From the NCBI RefSeq assembly GCF_964340395.1, contig NC_135568.1, positions 12,140,276 through 12,204,275 of the forward strand: DNA of 64,000 nucleotides, given 5' to 3'. This document shows, piece by piece, positions 58,301 to 64,000 of this stretch (its first letter is position 1; the number at the start of each line of letters is the position of its first letter). The notes below the pieces were generated by a model. That model saw nothing but the letters and a program-made list of their open reading frames with translations. It was not told the origin of the DNA and searched no databases. The position numbers were made by a program, and so were the translations under genes. The stretch comes from Glandiceps talaboti. Lineage: Eukaryota > Hemichordata > Enteropneusta > Spengelidae.

Positions 58301-61025
58301 TGTTAAAAAACACTTTAAATAAAACGTGTAATAAATCTCCCCACATTTCCAGCTTTAACACTTCAAGCATAAAATAATGCTGCATTCAAGTTCAATTTAC
58401 CATTCCAAAGTCACAACAACAGGTAACACTGAAGTAAAGCACTTTCTCTGTGTGTTTCACTCATTTTAGAATTCATATCAAGTGTAAAAATATACTTTTT
58501 CAATTTGTTTATTTACAAGCCTAGCATGAGACCTTTCTAATGTGGTCAATTAGCAAATGAAACAGTGTACTTACACTTGATGTGGATGCTATAAACAATT
58601 GTCGTACATACAGAAAACGCTTTACTTTGGTTATTTCACTGTCCTACTATTGATACTTGGAACCTTGAACAATATACCACATTCTCTAATTCAGATATTG
58701 CCATTTTATATTGACGTTAAAAGTTGATGAACTGTGCAAATAGATTGAACTAGTTACCACTCTAAATGAAAGCTGCACTAGATGCAACTGGAGCAATTTT
58801 TTGAAACTGTTTTTGTTAAATGTAATGACTTAATCATAATATTGTACACACTGAACATTATTGAATCATCTATGGCTGGGTGGCTATACATATAATATGG
58901 TACAACAAATTGATTTTTAGGTCCACACATTATATTATATTTTAAATGTACACAACTCACTGAAAAACAACAATTGTGACTTCTGTGCATCCTCTTCAAA
59001 GACTAAAATCATCCTCCAAACACATTTTATGTAATCGGTGATATGAAAACAGGCACCTGATCAACGATGTTCCTTTCAAAGTCAACAACTAGGGAATTTA
59101 TACAGATAGTATTACCAATCTCTAAAACCCTTTGTGAAAATATTCTAGGACCAAACACTCAGAATCAGTGTGCCCTCTAGTGATAGCCAAATTTTGTTGC
59201 TGTGAGTGTGAGTCAAAATGATAGAAACTGGGTCACCACATAGTAAGAAATACGGGAACACCAAATGTTGGCTTGTCACTAGAAATTGTGTGCATCAGTG
59301 GTGTGTCAAATTGGCTTAGTTAGAGGGAATGCTGCTGGGAATATACATACTACACACATTAGACTTTTCCCTTCAACTGCAGACAATCTATATCAAAATT
59401 ATATCAATACCTTTGTTAACTCTAAGAAAAAGTGACATGGAAAAATCTTTGTTATGCAAATTAATCATGTGACAAGATACATTCTATAGACTTTGTGATT
59501 AATTTATCAGCTACTGATTGGCAGTTTAGCTTACTTCATTTGCATACATCAATGCATTGTGGGAACATAACAGGTTGCAGTAATAATAGTACCCCAATGT
59601 GTTACTATGGTAACTTGTCAATTTATGTCTCCTGAACTGTTTAATGATTTAAACTAGCAAACATTATCACTATAAATGTAACTGACATATATGCTTTTAA
59701 GTCATATTTTTTACATTCAACATATTTTTTTAATCTGACAAAAAATTATGGGACAATTTTAACATACAAAAAATACTGTAAAATATCCACAATTATATCT
59801 GCAATGTATCAATTTATATACACAATGTATCAAGTTGTAGCATCCCCAATATATTTTGTGACTATGGCAACATTTAGCGTCACTCTGTGTTTTAATTGCC
59901 ATTTCCTCTCCCTATGGGTTTTGACTGGATGGCATTCATGCATACATAGAGCTTTCTCTATATATCTAGAAGTGTTAATAGTATTATATCCATCGATACC
60001 TATTGAAGACACGTGTACAATGGAAATAGGAGGGCTGATTATATCAGTTCAATAAAGCATAACGGTACATCCCACTTACCTGTCTGTGACTCTACACACA
60101 TACACATGTACTGTATTCATTTAGTGCATTCAGTTGAGTGGATGGATGGATGCCGTTGACAATGTATGGGCCATTCTATTAATGAATGGAGTTCATACAT
60201 AAACAACCCATGTACAGGTTAGTTCTGTCATAATTATTCTGTGTTGCGATCTATGACATGGCATTGCCCTTTCCTACTTTCAATTTCCTTTTTTTTTTAT
60301 AGTCGTCAACATTTCACAATTCAACACCTTGCCTATAAACATCACCACAGTGTAACAATATCACAGGTTAATCACTGATGCAACAGAGCAAGACTCCGTG
60401 CTACAGCAGGTGTCATACTTGTATTGTGCTCTTTATCCTTGCATATTTGTTTTCTTGTTGCTATAGTAACCACAGTATTTACACATACAAGTTGGAACGA
60501 AATGTATTTCTGCCCCATCCATAGGATAGCTATTACATCAGTCAGATACAAGTTCAGTAGCATTAGATTCTCTTGCCTATACCTGGTCATCCCCTTTGTC
60601 CATTTATTATGGTATAACCCTATCATTTTATATTAGATAGGCATTACCATTACACAGACATGGGGATGACAGGTAGTCTATATATAGGTTTTCCTGTTTG
60701 AAAGTTATACATTTTCATAATTTATAGTGAATTCATGCACACACTTTCCTCTGGCTGTAATGCTAGATATTGAATATATTCAGAATTATTTTTACATCAT
60801 AGTGTATTATTTTGTACTGCTAATAAAGTCTGTCTATGCTTTATCTCTTCTGTTGCTGCACTGTTTATTTTATTTTGACATCATTTCGCATGCTTCACAC
60901 ATACACATTCAAGTTTCATATACACTCCCAAGCACTTTTACTGGTTTATCCAGAGAACCAACATTTCTCACCCTGTCATAAAACATTACACCATGGTTTA
61001 AGGACTACAGTAGCCAAAACATACA
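55321..61025. other. Downstream flank, no gene recognised
   Basis: Single-copy-looking AT-rich DNA. Small features: a candidate relic exon near 55946, a repeat fragment near 57270-57440 that resembles 6315-6400 (GGGATGTAGNNA...CNACTTTT), and three ~60-bp tandem units (AAATCTGCCTTAGTTTCGTGAG) at about 58018-58160. The open frames here are short and without recognisable domains. Confidence 0.6.
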
Positions 61026-62708
61026 ATAGATACATGAAATGATAATAGCCAAAATATCTATACTATGTGAGATAGTGATAATAGCCAAAACATACACAAA
61101 TAGCCAAAACATACCCAATACCATGTGAGATGGTGATAATAGCCAAAACATACACAATACCATGTGAGATGGTGGTAATAGCCAAAACATACACAATACC
61201 ATGTGAGATAATGATAATAGCCAAAACATACACAGTACCATGTGAGATAGTGATAATAGCTAAAACATACACAGTATCATGTGAGATAATGATAATAGCC
61301 AAAACATACACAATACTATGTGAGATAATGATAATAGCCAAAACATACACAATACCATGTGAGATGGTGATAATAGCCAAAACATACACAATACCATGTG
61401 AGATGGTGATAATAGCTAAAACATACACAATACTATGTGAGATGGTGATAATAACCAAAACATACACAATACCATGTGAGATGGTGATAATAGCTAAAAC
61501 ATACACAATACCATGTGAGATAATGATAATAGCCAAAACATACACAATACCATGTGAGATGGTGATAATAGCTAAAACATACACAATACTATGTGAAATA
61601 ATGGTAATAGCCAAAACATACACAGTACCATGTGAGATGGTGATAATAGCTAAAACATACACAGTACCATGTGAGATGGTGATAATAGCTAAAACATACA
61701 CAGTACCATGTGAGATGGTGATAATAGCCAAAACATACACAATACCATCACAATACCATGTGAGATAATGATAATAGCCAAAACATACACAGTACCATGT
61801 GAGATGGTGATAATAGCTAAAACATACACAGTACCGTGAGATGGTGATAATAGCTAAAACATACACAATACCATGTGAGATGATGATAATAGCTAAAACA
61901 TACACAATGCCATGTGAGATAATGATAATAGCAAAAACATACACAATACCATGTGAGATAGTGATAATAGCTAAAACATACACAATACCGTGTGAGATGG
62001 TGATAATAGCCAAAACATATACAACATCATGTGAGATAGTGATAATAGCTAAAACATACACAATACCATGTGAGATAATGGTAATAGCAAAAACATACAC
62101 AATACCATGTGAGATGATGATAATAGCTAAAACATACACAATACCATGTGAGATGGTGATAATAGCCAAAACATATACAACACCATGTGAGATAGTGATA
62201 ATAGCTAAAACATACACAATACCATGTGAGATAATGATAATAGCCAAAACATACACAGTACCATGTGAGATAGTGATAATAGCTAAAACATACACAATAC
62301 CATGTGAGATGGTGACAATAGCTAAAACATACACAATACCATGTGAGATGATGATAATAGCTAAAACATACACAATGCCATGTGAGATAATGATAATAGC
62401 AAAAACATACACAATACCATGTGAGATAGTGATAATAGCTAAAACATACACAATACCATGAGAGATAGTGATAATAGCAAAAATATACACAATACCATGT
62501 GAGATGGTGATAATAGCCAAAACATACACAATACCATGTGAGATAGTGATAATAGCCAAAACATATACAATACCATGTGAGATGGTGATAATAGCCAAAA
62601 CATACACAATATCATGTGAGATAGTGATAATAGCCAAAACATATACAATACCATGTGAGATAATGATAATAGCAAAAACATACACAGTACCATATGAAAT
62701 AATGATAA
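61026..62708. repeat. 39-bp minisatellite, about 43 copies
   Basis: The unit is ATGGTGATAATAGCCAAAAC followed by ATACACAATACCATGTGAG (39 bp). Copies vary at a few positions (GGTG/GATG/AATG, GCC/GCT/GCA, ACAAT/ACAGT), and the order of variants shows multi-unit blocks copied together (for example 61841-61960 and 62320-62440). Since 39 is divisible by 3, frames stay open on both strands for hundreds of codons; these are not genes. Confidence 0.98.
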
Positions 62709-64000
62709 AATTACTTTAAAATGCATCTATGCCACTTTAGTTTTACATTCCTACTTCTCAACAGCAATGACAACACAAATATACATAATCACCTGGCTCA
62801 CAAAATAGCTATTTCTAGAGCTTACTCTGTCTCAAATTGGTTGTACATTATTGCAGATCATCAGAATATAAGCCAACCACTATATCACATATCTACACAT
62901 TCTCTTTTACGTACTTTGGACTAATGAAAATTTAATGAGAAAAAAATCCCCAGATATCATCATTAATCATTGAGTTACTCTATTAACACATCAGTCAAAC
63001 AAGAAATACGATATTTAGGGTCGGTAAACACCTTGACCAGGTAAGTTGAACAGCTTGTTTGCTATCAATTTGACATTGTTACTGAAAATTGGGACTGTTG
63101 AAGCACTGTCTGAAATATATTTATGATACATAATTTGTCCAAATAATTAGAAAGTATAATGACATTATGCTATGATATGTCACATCATTTTTTTGATAAA
63201 ATTCATACATAGACTACGTCCATTAATGTGTTGTGATTCAACATTGCAAAATCTACCAAGACAAAATTGAACACTTAAATTTTAAATCCTAGGTTCTTGC
63301 AATATCTTAGCAGTGGAGCCATTACATAGGATTTTATTTGTAAAATCTAAAGACTACATCCATTAATGTGTTGTGATTTAACAATATCTGGAAAGACAAA
63401 ATTGAACACTTAAAGGCCAGGATTTCAATCCCAGGTTCTTATATTATCTGATTACTATCAGTTATCTCACTATCAGTGAACCTGTGAGAATTACATATAG
63501 TTTTTCTTGTGCTCTTAACTAACTTTTTCTAAATTTCTGCAAGAAAACAGATTTGTTCAACCATAATTTTAATCCAAACAAGGCCTTAAAATACTGGCAG
63601 ACATGATCCAAAAGCAATTGAAAATTTTGGAGTGATTCACTGGTCACAGAAACTGTTTGAAAGAACTAGTATACAGCTAAAACAGGCAATGTTTGCCATA
63701 AGACTACATGTATATATGACATGTATACATTTATGATCATAATAGATTATGTTGCAAGTTTATTGTTTTACTTGATAGATGACAACACTTTACTACTGAA
63801 CAGAACATGATTGTTATTGAGGGGAATCTAAAAAGCTCAATTAATGTAAACTAAACTCTCTCCTCATGCATAATCCTGCAGTGTTCAGCACTAAAAGTGC
63901 TTTTATTTAGCAAGTAAAACAATCTCCATTTATCAAATAATCATATTAAGTTCAATCTCCTGGCAAACACTCTCCGTTTTAGCTGTATTATACACAATTG
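62709..64000. other. Flank without genes
   Basis: Nothing coding. A diverged direct duplication (GACTACRTCCATTAATGTGTTGTGATT ... AAGACAAAATTGAACACTTAAA) at about 63211-63290 and 63349-63420 is followed by the TTTCAATCCCAGGTTCTTA block also seen near 26750 and 27060. Confidence 0.6.

Noticed and set aside
61063-62685. 540-codon open frame on the - strand (and long + strand frames)
   Set aside because: It lies wholly in the 39-bp minisatellite; the unit is a multiple of 3 without stops, and both strands are open. No start context, splice sites or domain.
61026-62708. CRISPR-like array of direct repeats
   Set aside because: The repeats are contiguous with no unique spacers, and the surrounding DNA is an animal gene with introns. 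The same holds for the 42-bp array.

Overview
The window is animal nuclear DNA: AT-rich, intron-rich, full of simple repeats and minisatellites, with one large gene on the + strand. That gene is a smooth-muscle-type myosin light chain kinase (MYLK/MLCK) relative, read from conserved motifs: kinase HLDLKPEN, DFG and APE, the calmodulin-binding helix ARRRWQ-K-T-x-NAVRAIGR, a telokin-like C-terminal Ig domain, an FN3 domain in front of the kinase, and two DFRxxL actin-binding motifs. The species cannot be fixed from sequence alone; I infer an invertebrate metazoan.

Layout. I place 21 coding exons from 1383 to 54679. Joined, they give one uninterrupted frame (6,289 nt: one base finishing a split codon, then 2,095 codons and a stop), every junction having AG/GT borders and a matching phase. 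The 5' part of the gene lies before base 1. Domain order is: C-terminal part of kinase 1 (1383-1877, 6923-7046), calmodulin-binding helix, IQ-like segment and telokin-type Ig (13505-14102), nine further Ig domains (17859-47601), FN3 (48297-48644), linker and complete kinase 2 (49399-53220), then a second helix, IQ-like segment and Ig with an acidic tail and stop (53987-54679). It is thus an MLCK with two kinase units in one reading frame, each followed by its own autoinhibitory/calmodulin module. The first unit runs on into more Ig domains; the second ends the protein, as in vertebrate MLCK.

The most notable signals are: the two-kinase architecture; a 335-bp tract 334/335 identical between the two kinase exons inside otherwise diverged exons (gene conversion); a PEP-19/neurogranin-like acidic-IQ segment between each calmodulin helix and its Ig; two DFRxxL motifs straddling an intron; and three introns whose 3' ends carry tandem decayed copies of the following exon's splice acceptor and first codons.

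The rest is introns and 9.3 kb of 3' flank rich in tandem repeats (39-bp x ~43, 42-bp x ~19 with a CCAAT box per unit, 89-bp x 7, 17/51-bp higher-order), microsatellites, two piggyBac-like MITE candidates with TTAA flanks, and dispersed repeats. I see no second protein-coding gene, RNA gene or CRISPR array. Long open frames in the arrays arise because unit lengths are multiples of 3.
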